From: an uncultured Acidobacteriota bacterium
GTDB taxonomy: Bacteria; Acidobacteriota; UBA6911; RPQK01; JAJDTT01
Direction of reading: 5' to 3'
Length of the DNA stretch: 64,000 bases
Assembly: GCA_951812665.1 (NCBI GenBank)
Contig: CATOST010000032.1
Span: 186,001 to 250,000, forward strand
The position numbers and the translations under genes are program-made. The first letter of the stretch is position 1. Each line of letters begins with the position of its first letter. Below the pieces are notes generated by a model. The model ran no database searches. It was given only the letters and a program-made list of their open reading frames with translations, and was not told where the DNA came from. This document shows, in pieces, positions 15,895 to 24,054 of the stretch.

Positions 15895-17544
15895 TTGTTG
15901 CGCAAGAAAAGGGCTCAGTTCGATCGTCGGCGATTCCTGGCCGGGACGGCCGGCGCCATGGGGCCCGCCATCTTCGGACGACTGCCGCTCCCGCTGTTGG
16001 CGAGTCAAGGCGGTGCGCCCCCGGTTGCGAATTGGGGTGCCGGCAGCGTGCGGCATCTCCTGCCCACCGTCAGCGATTCCCGGGTGCTGATCAAGGTCTC
16101 ATTCAACGGTCCGTTGTCGGCCACGCCCAGACTGCGAATCGGATCTGCCGAGATTGCGGGCCGGATGAACGACACGGCAGGCGTTTTCTGGCAGTTTCAT
16201 GCCACCGGTCTCGAGCCGGACAGACGATATTCCCTGTCCCTGTCGGGAGGCGATGGACGAGCCTTGTGCGAACCGTGGACGCTCTCGACCTTTCCGGCTC
16301 CGGAGGCCCGACCCGAACGGTTCCGGCTGCTCTTTTTCACCTGTGCCGGCGGTCCGGGCGGGACCTATTCGGGGATCGGCAAGCGGAGCGGGTTCCTCCC
16401 CGCCGCCATCCGCAATCGGCTCCTCCGGCGCGCGCTGTCGTTCCGGCCGCATGCCGCCGTGGCCAACGGCGACCACATGTATTGGGATCTCCACACCTGG
16501 TTGGGTGACGGCGTCGGCGACCTGAGTCCCAGCGGACGGGACTCCAACTTCGATTTTTCGGCTTCGCCCTTCGGCGGCAGCAACGAAGCGGCACTGACGG
16601 CGGCGGCCGGGCCACAGATCGTGCCGGTGTACGGCGTGGACTTCCGGTCGACGCCGGTGTTCTTCATCCAAGACGACCACGACCACTGGGAGAACGACGC
16701 CGCCAGCAACGAACTCGTCAACTTTCCCATCCCCTGGTTCCAGTTGCAGTTGGCCCGGGCGACCCAGCAACTCTACTATCCGGAGTTTCTTCCCGATCTC
16801 CGGCGGCCGGCGGGATTACCGTGGTCGGGTGCCGGTAACCGGGACGACCTGTCCGAGAGCTTCGGGACCATCCGTTACGGCAGGCTCGCGGAGGTTCTGC
16901 TTTACGACGTACGACGTACGCTGAGTTTGGCCGGACCCACCGCGGTCTTCGTCGACGGTCAGGTCGAAAAATGGTTAATGGAGCGCACCGATTCTAGCGA
17001 AGTGCGGCACCTGGTCCACGCTCCCTCGAACCCGTTCGGATGGAGCGCGGGCAAGTGGGGCGAATGGTATCCGGACGTGCTGGATAGGGAGGCGGGCGCC
17101 CTGACGACGGCGGTTCCAAAGCCTTACTGGCAATCGGGATGGCTCAAGCAACACGATCGGCTGGTGCAGGCGATTACCGCCCAGTCCAGCCGCGTCCCGC
17201 TGGTGGTCAGCGGAGACCTCCATGCCATCGGGGTGGGGCGGATGCATCGCGCCGGGAAGCTCGACCTGAAGGACAACCCTTTGACCACCGTGCTGAGCGG
17301 GCCCATCGGCACCTCGATCCGGGGGTTTCCGTCGGTGGTCCGCGGCATCGGCGCCACGCCGCCGGCGCACCTGGACCTGGAGGAGACGGTCCCGCCGGTC
17401 GAGCAGCACGGGTTCACCCTGGCGGATTTTCTGGCGGACCGGATCGTCTTCCGGCAGTACAAATGGGACGTGAACAGTCAGCCGCTGGAGTCCATCGATA
17501 GCCTGGAACCGTTTCAAACGACGGTGCTGGGAGTCGGTCGCTGA
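15895..17544 (+). CDS. Tat-exported PhoD-like metallophosphatase
   Basis: The 549-residue protein starts at one of two adjacent TTG codons (15895). It has a Tat leader (RRRFLAGTAGAMGPAI). A fibronectin-like N-terminal domain is at about residues 45-145. A calcineurin-like phosphoesterase domain follows with 'GDHMYWD' (about 200), 'DDHDHWEND' (about 259) and 'SGDLHAIGVGRM' (about 441), the metal-binding Asp/His set of the PhoD group. It probably hydrolyses phosphodiesters or phosphomonoesters outside the cytoplasm; no Pho box is evident. Confidence 0.8.
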   Translation: MLRKKRAQFDRRRFLAGTAGAMGPAIFGRLPLPLLASQGGAPPVANWGAGSVRHLLPTVSDSRVLIKVSFNGPLSATPRLRIGSAEIAGRMNDTAGVFWQFHATGLEPDRRYSLSLSGGDGRALCEPWTLSTFPAPEARPERFRLLFFTCAGGPGGTYSGIGKRSGFLPAAIRNRLLRRALSFRPHAAVANGDHMYWDLHTWLGDGVGDLSPSGRDSNFDFSASPFGGSNEAALTAAAGPQIVPVYGVDFRSTPVFFIQDDHDHWENDAASNELVNFPIPWFQLQLARATQQLYYPEFLPDLRRPAGLPWSGAGNRDDLSESFGTIRYGRLAEVLLYDVRRTLSLAGPTAVFVDGQVEKWLMERTDSSEVRHLVHAPSNPFGWSAGKWGEWYPDVLDREAGALTTAVPKPYWQSGWLKQHDRLVQAITAQSSRVPLVVSGDLHAIGVGRMHRAGKLDLKDNPLTTVLSGPIGTSIRGFPSVVRGIGATPPAHLDLEETVPPVEQHGFTLADFLADRIVFRQYKWDVNSQPLESIDSLEPFQTTVLGVGR

Positions 17545-17572
17545 CGCACGCCGGCGGGAAAGGCGCGTAGTA

Positions 17573-17591
17573 CCCGCGTAGCGGACGCGGG
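17573..17591. terminator. GC hairpin between convergent genes
   Basis: CCCGCG (17573-17578) pairs with CGCGGG (17586-17591) across a 7-base loop. It lies between the phosphatase stop at 17544 and the convergent NHL stop at 17639, and is followed by a long CT-rich tract on the plus strand. It may terminate the plus-strand transcript; there is no strict U run. Confidence 0.4.
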
Positions 17592-17638
17592 CGTCCTCTC
17601 TCTTTCCTGTTTCCTCTTTCCTCCTTTCCTCTCCCTCG

Positions 17639-18175
17639 CTACCAGTGGACCCGGAACTTGAAGATCCGGTGTCCCGCCTGAATGAAGACCAGCCCCTCGT
17701 CCGTCCGGCTGACAGCCACCGCGTGGTGCCTCCCACCGGCGTGGTCGAACAGCCCGTCGGCGTCGAAGGCCAGACCGTTGGGACCGGCCCCGCCAAACTG
17801 ACCGGGCCGGTTGCCGTAGCTGCCGAACATTATCCGGAAGGAACCGCTGGAATCGAATTTCTGCACCCGATTGTTCCAGGAGTCGCCGACGAAGAGGTTG
17901 TCGTCCGCATCGACTCCGATTCCCCGTAACATGAAAAATTGCCCGGGTGCGGTGCCGTGGCGGGGCCGCCCGTCCGCTCCGACGGCTCCCAACGACCACA
18001 ACGGCTCGCCGTCGGGGCTGATCCTCCGGACCCGATGATTGGTCTCGTCGGCGACCAGGATGCGGCCGCGGCTGTCGGACGCGAGGCCTTCGGAGTTGTG
18101 GAACTGCCCCGGCAGATGGCCCCCCTGTTTGGGGCCGAAGGCGCTCAGGAGTTCGATTGCGGGACCCGTCACCAT
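17639..18175 (-). CDS. NHL-repeat propeller protein (second of pair)
   Basis: The 178-residue protein has about three NHL-type repeats, for example 'SEGLASDSRGRILVADETNH', 'LRGIGVDADDNLFVGDSWNN' and 'PNGLAFDADGLFD'. It ends 'HRIFKFRVHW', matching the 'HLIFSYRVEW' end of the upstream neighbour, so the two are tandem duplicates. Its ATG overlaps the previous stop by 7 bp, implying translational coupling. No signal peptide is present. Three repeats are too few for a closed six-blade propeller, so it may assemble with its neighbour. Confidence 0.65.
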   Translation of the reverse strand: MVTGPAIELLSAFGPKQGGHLPGQFHNSEGLASDSRGRILVADETNHRVRRISPDGEPLWSLGAVGADGRPRHGTAPGQFFMLRGIGVDADDNLFVGDSWNNRVQKFDSSGSFRIMFGSYGNRPGQFGGAGPNGLAFDADGLFDHAGGRHHAVAVSRTDEGLVFIQAGHRIFKFRVHW

Positions 18176-18987
18176 TCCACCCGGTAACTGAAGATCAGAT
18201 GATCGCCCTGTACGCAGACGATGCTTTCGTCCAGCCGATTCAGGGCCAAGCCGTATCCGTGTGCGTGCAGGCCGGCGCCGAAACGATGTCGCATCAGGTC
18301 ATGGGTCTCGGCCAGGCCGATCCTGCCCAGAGGAGTCCAATAAGCCGAGAACACCGAAACCCAGCGTGCTTCGGCCTCCAACCGCCATTTGCCGGGCCGG
18401 TTCAGGTCGTGGACCGCCATCGGAGGCTCGTGCATGTGGACACCTGAAACGTAGACCCGCCCGCTGCCGTCCACGGCCAACTGACACGGTCGAAAGATCT
18501 CTCCGACTCCGATATGGACGGGAGGAACGGTCCGCCCCCGGAAGCCGATCACTCGATCGTTGTCGCAGTCGGCGACATAGACCATACCGCCTCGGAGATG
18601 TTCTTCGGCAAGGTGGCCTGCTTGTGTGTTGACGGCGATTCCGGCCGGACCGATGGGTCCGGGTCCGATTCCGGGACCATGATCGAAGCCGTACTGGAGT
18701 AGGGGGACGGCGCCGCCGAACTGCCGGAGCCCGGTCCCGTAGCTTCCGAAGTGCTCCAGGTAATCGCCATCGGGAGTGAACAGTTGGACCCTGTGGTTGC
18801 CGCCGTCCGCGGTGTGGCTGTCGCTGACCAGCACCCGCCCCTGCTCGTCGACGGCGATCCCCAGAGGTCCGTCTCCGCCGAATTGTCCCGGCGCGGTTCC
18901 CCAACTCCCGAACAGGGTCAGCATGTACTCAACATCCAGCTTTCCCAGCTCCTTCACGACCCTTCTCAGTAATTCCTGTTGTGACAC
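18169..18987 (-). CDS. NHL-repeat protein with a nucleotidyltransferase-like N-terminus
   Basis: This 272-residue protein begins 'MSQQELLRRVVKELGKLDVE', a typical start of small nucleotidyltransferases of the AbiEii/DUF6036 kind, which normally continue to a GS...S catalytic motif. Instead it changes at about residue 23 to NHL repeats: 'APGQFGGDGPLGIAVDEQG', 'PAGIAVNTQ', 'PCQLAVDGSGRVYVSG'. The GTG start overlaps the 3' end of the small gene at 18966-19127 by 22 bp, the arrangement expected for the nucleotidyltransferase. The gene therefore looks like a recombination product of two unrelated genes. The NHL part is probably a binding scaffold. Confidence 0.65.
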   Translation of the reverse strand: MSQQELLRRVVKELGKLDVEYMLTLFGSWGTAPGQFGGDGPLGIAVDEQGRVLVSDSHTADGGNHRVQLFTPDGDYLEHFGSYGTGLRQFGGAVPLLQYGFDHGPGIGPGPIGPAGIAVNTQAGHLAEEHLRGGMVYVADCDNDRVIGFRGRTVPPVHIGVGEIFRPCQLAVDGSGRVYVSGVHMHEPPMAVHDLNRPGKWRLEAEARWVSVFSAYWTPLGRIGLAETHDLMRHRFGAGLHAHGYGLALNRLDESIVCVQGDHLIFSYRVEW

Positions 18988-19127
18988 AGAGACAGTCGAT
19001 CCAGATAGAGTTGCTGAAGTTCTTCTTCGGAGAGGTGGGGGAACCTGCGACCTAATCCGTCACGAAAAAGTTGCCGGACATTATCCGAGAGTTCGAACGC
19101 CTTGAGCAGCCGCTGCTCGGGGGACAT
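18966..19127 (-). CDS. Small conserved protein ending CHNRNY (53 aa)
   Basis: The frame 'MSPEQRLLKAFELSDNVRQL' through '...LCHNRNY' is a well-known short conserved protein. In many genomes its stop overlaps the start of a nucleotidyltransferase, in modules resembling toxin-antitoxin pairs; its function is unsettled. Here the downstream partner keeps only its first 22 or so residues before turning into an NHL protein. The ATG at 19127 lacks a clear Shine-Dalgarno sequence. A possible minus-strand -10 (TATAGT) lies at 19208-19213. Confidence 0.65.
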   Translation of the reverse strand: MSPEQRLLKAFELSDNVRQLFRDGLGRRFPHLSEEELQQLYLDRLSLCHNRNY

Positions 19128-19255
19128 GCGGCGCAGGGCGGCTTGCCGCCGGGGCGTCGGCGAAGCGGACGAGGATTCGTCAACTGGATCGAGTGAGATT
19201 TCCTTGTACTATACGGAACGGTTTCGTTCGTCGTAATGGAACCTCTGAAGATGGA

Positions 19256-19286
19256 GAGGCGCCGCGATGCCCATCAGCGGCGCCTC
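19256..19286 (+). promoter_or_regulatory. Strong leader hairpin before the DUF1080 gene
   Basis: GAGGCGCCGC (19256-19265) pairs perfectly with GCGGCGCCTC (19277-19286) over an 11-base loop. The hairpin ends 25 bp before the ATG and just upstream of the GGAGA ribosome-binding site. No U run follows, so a role in mRNA stability or translation is more likely than termination. Confidence 0.45.
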
Positions 19287-19311
19287 GTGTACCGGAAACT
19301 GGAGAAACGCC

Positions 19312-20496
19312 ATGCGCATTCTGATTTGCATCCTCGCCGTCTCGTTGCTACCGCCTTCCGCCGTCGCCTCGAGCCACAATACCCTCACCCCGGAGGAGGC
19401 CGCGGGCGGATGGATCCTGCTCTGGGACGGCAAGACCGAATACGGCTGGGAGTGGCACGGGGACGCGCGCTGGAAGGTGGAAGAGGGGGTGCTTCGATCC
19501 GACGGCGGCGGCTACGGTTGGCTGGGCACCACCAGCATGTTCGGCGATTTCGAGCTCAAGTTGGAGTTTCGCACCGCGGAGGACGGGAACAGCGGCATCT
19601 TTTTGCGCTCCGCCCGGAGGGGTCCGCCCCACGAGACCGGGTACGAGCTCCAGATCTACAACCGGCAGCCGCAGGGCTACAACACCGGGAGCCTGGTCTT
19701 TTGCGTCAAGGCCGAAACCGCCCGGTTCGAGGTCGACCAGTGGAACCAATACGAAGTTCGCGTCGTGGGAAGCCGCTTTGTGGTCAAGCTCAACGGCACG
19801 GAAGTTCTCGACGCCAATGACTCGTCGCATACCGTGGGTGTGATCGGGCTGCAACACAACGTGGACAAACCCATCGAATTCCGCAACCTCAAGCTCAAGC
19901 CCCTGGGGTTGAGCCCGCTATTCAACGGACAGGATCTGAGCGGCTGGCGGAAGGTCGACCGGCCCAACCGGGACGACGTGCATGAATGGTCGGTGCGGGA
20001 CGGCATTCTTCACGTCGAGAAGGGAGCCGGCCAGTTGGAGACCGAGAAGGAGTTCAAGAATCTGGTGCTGCAACTGGCGATCCGCACCAACCCGCCCCAC
20101 GCCGGACACCATCCCAACAGCGGTGTCTTCTTCCGGGGGGAGAAGGGGGTCTTCTGGAGCGGGTACGAGTCCCAGATCCGCAATGAGTTCCGTAACGGGG
20201 ACCGCAGGCAGCCCCATGACTTCGGCACCGGAGGCCTCTACTTCTACGTCCCGGCCCGCGAAGTCATTCCCCAAGATGGAGAGTTCTTCTCCAAGACGGT
20301 CATCGCCCACGGCCGCCATCTTGCGGTCTGGGTCAACGGGGTCCAGACCAGCGACTGGGAAGACCCGCGGCCGCCCGGGAACAATGCCCGGCGCCAAGCT
20401 CGCCTGGTCCCAGGCGTTGTCAGCCTGCAGGCCCACGATCCCACCACCAATCTGGACTTCAAGAACATCCGGGCCGCGGAGTTGCCCGAGCGTTAA
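19312..20496 (+). CDS. Secreted protein with two DUF1080 (3-keto-disaccharide hydrolase) domains
   Basis: The ATG at 19312 follows GGAGA and opens a signal peptide (MRILICILAVSLLPPSAVAS). Two concanavalin-like DUF1080 domains follow in the 394-residue product. The first has 'GWILLWDGKTEYGWEW' and 'GDFELKLEFRTAEDGNSGIF' (about residues 32-97). The second has 'LSPLFNGQDLSGWRKVDRPN' and 'HPNSGVFFRGEKG' (about 215-290). DUF1080 members hydrolyse 3-keto-glycosides produced by Gfo/Idh-type oxidation, so this protein may work with the oxidoreductase at 3300. Both domains keep the NSG(I/V)F motif. Confidence 0.8.
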   Translation: MRILICILAVSLLPPSAVASSHNTLTPEEAAGGWILLWDGKTEYGWEWHGDARWKVEEGVLRSDGGGYGWLGTTSMFGDFELKLEFRTAEDGNSGIFLRSARRGPPHETGYELQIYNRQPQGYNTGSLVFCVKAETARFEVDQWNQYEVRVVGSRFVVKLNGTEVLDANDSSHTVGVIGLQHNVDKPIEFRNLKLKPLGLSPLFNGQDLSGWRKVDRPNRDDVHEWSVRDGILHVEKGAGQLETEKEFKNLVLQLAIRTNPPHAGHHPNSGVFFRGEKGVFWSGYESQIRNEFRNGDRRQPHDFGTGGLYFYVPAREVIPQDGEFFSKTVIAHGRHLAVWVNGVQTSDWEDPRPPGNNARRQARLVPGVVSLQAHDPTTNLDFKNIRAAELPER

Positions 20497-20562
20497 CGGT
20501 CCAGGTCGGATATCGCGGCAGAGTCGTCGGTGGGCCCATCCGGGAATCCCATAACTTCAGTT

Positions 20563-21354
20563 TCAGGTCCCTGATCCTTTTCCGGCGTTGATGCCGAGCT
20601 GCCGCCGATATGCCTCAAGTGAGAGCAGGTCTTCCGGCATCACGTTCCCCACGTTCACCTCGGGGCCGAACCGATCCACCAGGTCGCGCCGCATGCGATG
20701 GATGTGGTGGGACTGAACATCGGGGATCCAGGGCCCCGGCAGTTCGAACATGACTCGATCGAGACCGACGGCCACGACCGTTTCGTCGATCTCGCGACGG
20801 GTCGCGTCGTCGGCGTGAACCAGTTCCGCGGCCTCCAACAGAATGATGCGGGCGCCCGCGTCGAGGCAGGCTCTGGCGTCGTCTGCGAAGCTGGGACCGT
20901 GGGAGAGACCCTCCTTCTTGCCGACTTCCCCCAGGACGCCCATCCCGAATGCGGTCACTGCCGCCTCGATGACTCCGACTTTCCATTCCAGCGGGACGTC
21001 GGCCACGTTGTTGGAGACCTCGATCCAACGGTAACCGGCCTTTTGGCACGCCGGAAGGTAGAGATCGGCCTTCCCGTGGACATGGGCGTACTCGAGATAC
21101 TGCCCTCCGGGGAAAGGCTCGATCCGGTGGGCCCGATAGCCGTCGATCTTCCCGGTCAGGACTTCGTCCGTGAGCAGTCGTGACAAGCCGACGGCGATCT
21201 TGGCGAAGTCGATATAAGAGGCTGCGGCGGCGGCCAGGTCATTCTGCCGACCGGGTCCCAGGCCCCAATCCACGACCATGGTCAGACCCGACGACCGGGG
21301 CTTCCGGCTGCGGGGAGCGCCGTCCAGGCCGGCGAAAATGTGTCGTTCGTTCAT
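20563..21354 (-). CDS. comA: Phosphosulfolactate synthase family protein
   Basis: The 263-residue protein shows ComA-family features: 'GLTMVVDWGLGPGRQNDLAA' (about 23-42), 'YIDFAKIAVGLSRLL' (about 47-61), a PGG(Q)YLE strand (about 82-88) and 'YRWIEVSNNVADVP' (about 108-121). ComA adds sulfite to phosphoenolpyruvate to make phosphosulfolactate, for coenzyme M or sulfolactate. In this bacterial setting no other coenzyme M gene is visible, so sulfolactate production or another aldolase-like activity is possible. It lies 28 bp downstream of the dimethylglycine-dehydrogenase-like gene and is probably cotranscribed. Confidence 0.7.
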   Translation of the reverse strand: MNERHIFAGLDGAPRSRKPRSSGLTMVVDWGLGPGRQNDLAAAAASYIDFAKIAVGLSRLLTDEVLTGKIDGYRAHRIEPFPGGQYLEYAHVHGKADLYLPACQKAGYRWIEVSNNVADVPLEWKVGVIEAAVTAFGMGVLGEVGKKEGLSHGPSFADDARACLDAGARIILLEAAELVHADDATRREIDETVVAVGLDRVMFELPGPWIPDVQSHHIHRMRRDLVDRFGPEVNVGNVMPEDLLSLEAYRRQLGINAGKGSGT

Positions 21355-21382
21355 TTGGGATCGACCCCCGAGCCGACTGGTT

Positions 21383-23851
21383 TCACCGGGTCAGTTTCCG
21401 GTTGCGGGGATCGTAGCGGGGAAGGGACACTACCGTCGCAGCTTGTGGCTGCTCGAAATAATCGATTTCCACGTGGCTTCCCGGCTGCGAGACCTCTGTC
21501 GGGAGATAGCTGAACGCCAGGCTCTCCCGGACCGTGTAGCCATAACCCGCACTGGTGACGTATCCCACCCGATTTCCGTCGAGGCGGACCGGCTCGGCAC
21601 CCATGAGCACCGTATCGGGGTCCTCCAGCCGGAGGCAGCACCATTTCCGGCTCACCCCCGTGGATCGGATCCTCTCCAGAGCGGCGCGCCCCAGAAAATT
21701 CTTCTTGTCCATGCGCACGGCGAAACCGAGACCCGCCTCCAACGGATTGTATTCCGTATGAACGTCGGCCCCCCACAGCCGGTAGCCTTTCTCCAGTCTC
21801 AGGCTCTCGAAAGCTCCTCCGCCGGCCGCCGCCAGGCCCAAGGGACGGCCCGCCTCCCAGAGCGTGTCCCAAAGATGCAGGCCGTATTCCGTGGGTGCAT
21901 AGAGCTCCCAACCCAGTTCCCCCACATAGGAGATGCGAAGAGCCAGCACCGGCACCTGGCGCACGTAGATCCATCGGGCGGTCAGGTAGGGAAAGGCCTG
22001 GTGCGACAGGTCGTTCTCGCTGACGGATTGGACCAGTTCTCGAGCGGCGGGACCCCAGACGCCCAGGCAGCAATAGGCCGACGTCAGGTCCCGGATCTGT
22101 AGCGGGCTCTCCCGTTCAAGGTGAGAGCGGAGCCAAGCCAGGTCACGCTTGCCGGTGGCGGCTCCCGTGATCACCCAGAAGCGATCTTCCTCCAGACGGG
22201 TGACCGTGAGATCGGCCTCCATCCCTCCCCTGCGGTTCAACAGGGAGGTGTAGGTGATTCGACCGGGAGGCCGGTCCATCTGGTTGGCGGCCAGGTGCTG
22301 GAGAAAGGAGAGCGAACCTGGCCCCGAGACCTCCAGCTTGGTGAAAGGGGTCAGGTCGAAGAGGCAGACCCGCTCCCGGGCGGCACGATGCTCGGACCCG
22401 ATCAAGGGGGACCAGAAACGAGCGCTCCAGCCCTGGCGATCTGGTCCTCCTTCGGGACCCGGATGGCCCTCACTGGCGGCGAACCATTGGGGCCGTTCCC
22501 AGCCGGCGTTCTCGAACATCTCCCCTCCCAGTTCTTCCAGGCGCGGGTGAAAGGGGCTCAAGCGCAACCGGCGCGGATGCTCGATCTGCTGGAGGGGATG
22601 GATGATGTCGTAGACTTCCCGGTATTGGCTTCGTCCTCGAGCCTCAACGTACGGCTGGCTGGGGACATGGGGGTGGAAGCGGTTGCAGTCCAGATCCCGC
22701 AGGTCCAAGGGGGGGAGACCCTCCACCAGGTACTGGGCGATGGCGCGGCCTACGCCGCCGCCATGCGTGAGCCACACCCCCTCCGCCAGCCAGAAACCCT
22801 CCAGCTGAGCGGATTGCCCCAGCAGCGACTGGCCGTCGGGGGTAAAGGCGAAGATCCCGTTGATTCGGAAGGGGAAGGATGCCCCCCGCAGGCACGGAAA
22901 CAGCTCCCTGGAATCGGCCAGGGCGTTCTCGAAGTGGTGGGATGGAAACGGACGGAGCGCCGCTTGGGGAACCCCGGTCCGGCCCGGTCCCAGCGACTCG
23001 ACGGTCACCGGAAGAGGCTGGTGCCGGTAGGAGCCCACGCCGTAGCGGTCGAAGTCCTGCCGAGAGTACATGGAGCGATCCTGGTGGCGGAGGATCGGCT
23101 GTGTCACTTCCTCGCTTGCTCCGGCCAGGGCGGACAGTGGACCCGTCCGAGCGTAGAGGTGCTGCATGGGCTGCATGGGGACGGGAACTCCCGCCATCTT
23201 CCCGATGCGGGGACCCCAGATTCCCGCGCAGAGGAGAACCGTCTCGGCTTCGATACGGCCCTGGTTGCAGACCACTGCCGTCACCCGGCCCTGATGGGTC
23301 TCGATGGCGGTGACTCTGGCGTCGGGCACGAAGAGCGCCCCCCGGCTCCCGGCCTCCCGGGCCAGGGCCTTCAAGATGCGGACCCCCTTTCCCAGCCCGT
23401 CGGAAGGGACGTGGTACCCGCTGTAGACTCGCCGTGTATCGATCTGGGGAATCAGGGAACCGACCTCTCCCGGAGTCAGGATCCGCGCCGGCAACCCCCA
23501 GGATCGGGCCAGGCCGACGCGCCGCTTCAGGTCCCGGTGCCGTGCCCGGCTGCAGGCGACTTCGATGCTTCCCGCCGGATAGAAGCAGGGACCCTCCGTT
23601 GGAGAGTCCAACTCGCGGTAGAGCTGGACGGTCCACTGGGCCAGCTTGCAGACGGTCCGGGAAGGATTGGTCTGGAAGAGCAGGCCGGGGGCGTGTGAAG
23701 TGGACCCCAGCACCTGGAACAGAGGCCCCTGATCCAGGACGACCACGTCATCCCAACCGAAACGTGTCAGGTAGTAGGCTGCGCTGGAGCCCACCACGCC
23801 GGCGCCGATGATGACCACTCGGGCTCGCCGGGGAAGTCTGGACGGGTCCAT
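21383..23851 (-). CDS. FAD-dependent dimethylglycine/sarcosine dehydrogenase-like protein
   Basis: The ATG at 23851 follows AAGGAGG, so the longer upstream open frame is ignored. The 822-residue protein opens with an FAD-binding motif 'VVIIGAGVVGSSAAYYLTRF' (about 11-30). An oxidase domain continues to about residue 380, and a GcvT-like aminomethyl-folate domain with its C-terminal part occupies about 440-815 ('RYEP..ARERVCLFDLTPFTKLEV' region and 'GYTVRESLAFSYLP'). This layout is that of dimethylglycine and sarcosine dehydrogenases, which demethylate N-methylglycines onto tetrahydrofolate. A symporter diverges from it on the other strand, suggesting uptake of a methylated amine or amino acid. 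Confidence 0.8.
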   Translation of the reverse strand: MDPSRLPRRARVVIIGAGVVGSSAAYYLTRFGWDDVVVLDQGPLFQVLGSTSHAPGLLFQTNPSRTVCKLAQWTVQLYRELDSPTEGPCFYPAGSIEVACSRARHRDLKRRVGLARSWGLPARILTPGEVGSLIPQIDTRRVYSGYHVPSDGLGKGVRILKALAREAGSRGALFVPDARVTAIETHQGRVTAVVCNQGRIEAETVLLCAGIWGPRIGKMAGVPVPMQPMQHLYARTGPLSALAGASEEVTQPILRHQDRSMYSRQDFDRYGVGSYRHQPLPVTVESLGPGRTGVPQAALRPFPSHHFENALADSRELFPCLRGASFPFRINGIFAFTPDGQSLLGQSAQLEGFWLAEGVWLTHGGGVGRAIAQYLVEGLPPLDLRDLDCNRFHPHVPSQPYVEARGRSQYREVYDIIHPLQQIEHPRRLRLSPFHPRLEELGGEMFENAGWERPQWFAASEGHPGPEGGPDRQGWSARFWSPLIGSEHRAARERVCLFDLTPFTKLEVSGPGSLSFLQHLAANQMDRPPGRITYTSLLNRRGGMEADLTVTRLEEDRFWVITGAATGKRDLAWLRSHLERESPLQIRDLTSAYCCLGVWGPAARELVQSVSENDLSHQAFPYLTARWIYVRQVPVLALRISYVGELGWELYAPTEYGLHLWDTLWEAGRPLGLAAAGGGAFESLRLEKGYRLWGADVHTEYNPLEAGLGFAVRMDKKNFLGRAALERIRSTGVSRKWCCLRLEDPDTVLMGAEPVRLDGNRVGYVTSAGYGYTVRESLAFSYLPTEVSQPGSHVEIDYFEQPQAATVVSLPRYDPRNRKLTR

Positions 23852-24054
23852 GGATGTGAGCCTCCTTGAGGCGGTAAAATCGCTGTCCGGCCGGGATTCT
23901 ATCGCCGTCCAGGATGCTGGAACAACTCTCTCGGGAAGTTCCTGCAAGTCGCCCGTCTCCATCACCGGCCGGAGTATGAAGCAACCATCGGGTGCCGTAG
24001 TCACTCTCGGTCCCGGCTGATAGAGTTGCCCTGCTTCTACGGAAACCGAATCGC

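Noticed and set aside
22121-23698. Plus-strand frame opposite the dimethylglycine-dehydrogenase-like gene
   Set aside because: Antisense shadow without recognisable motifs or start signals.
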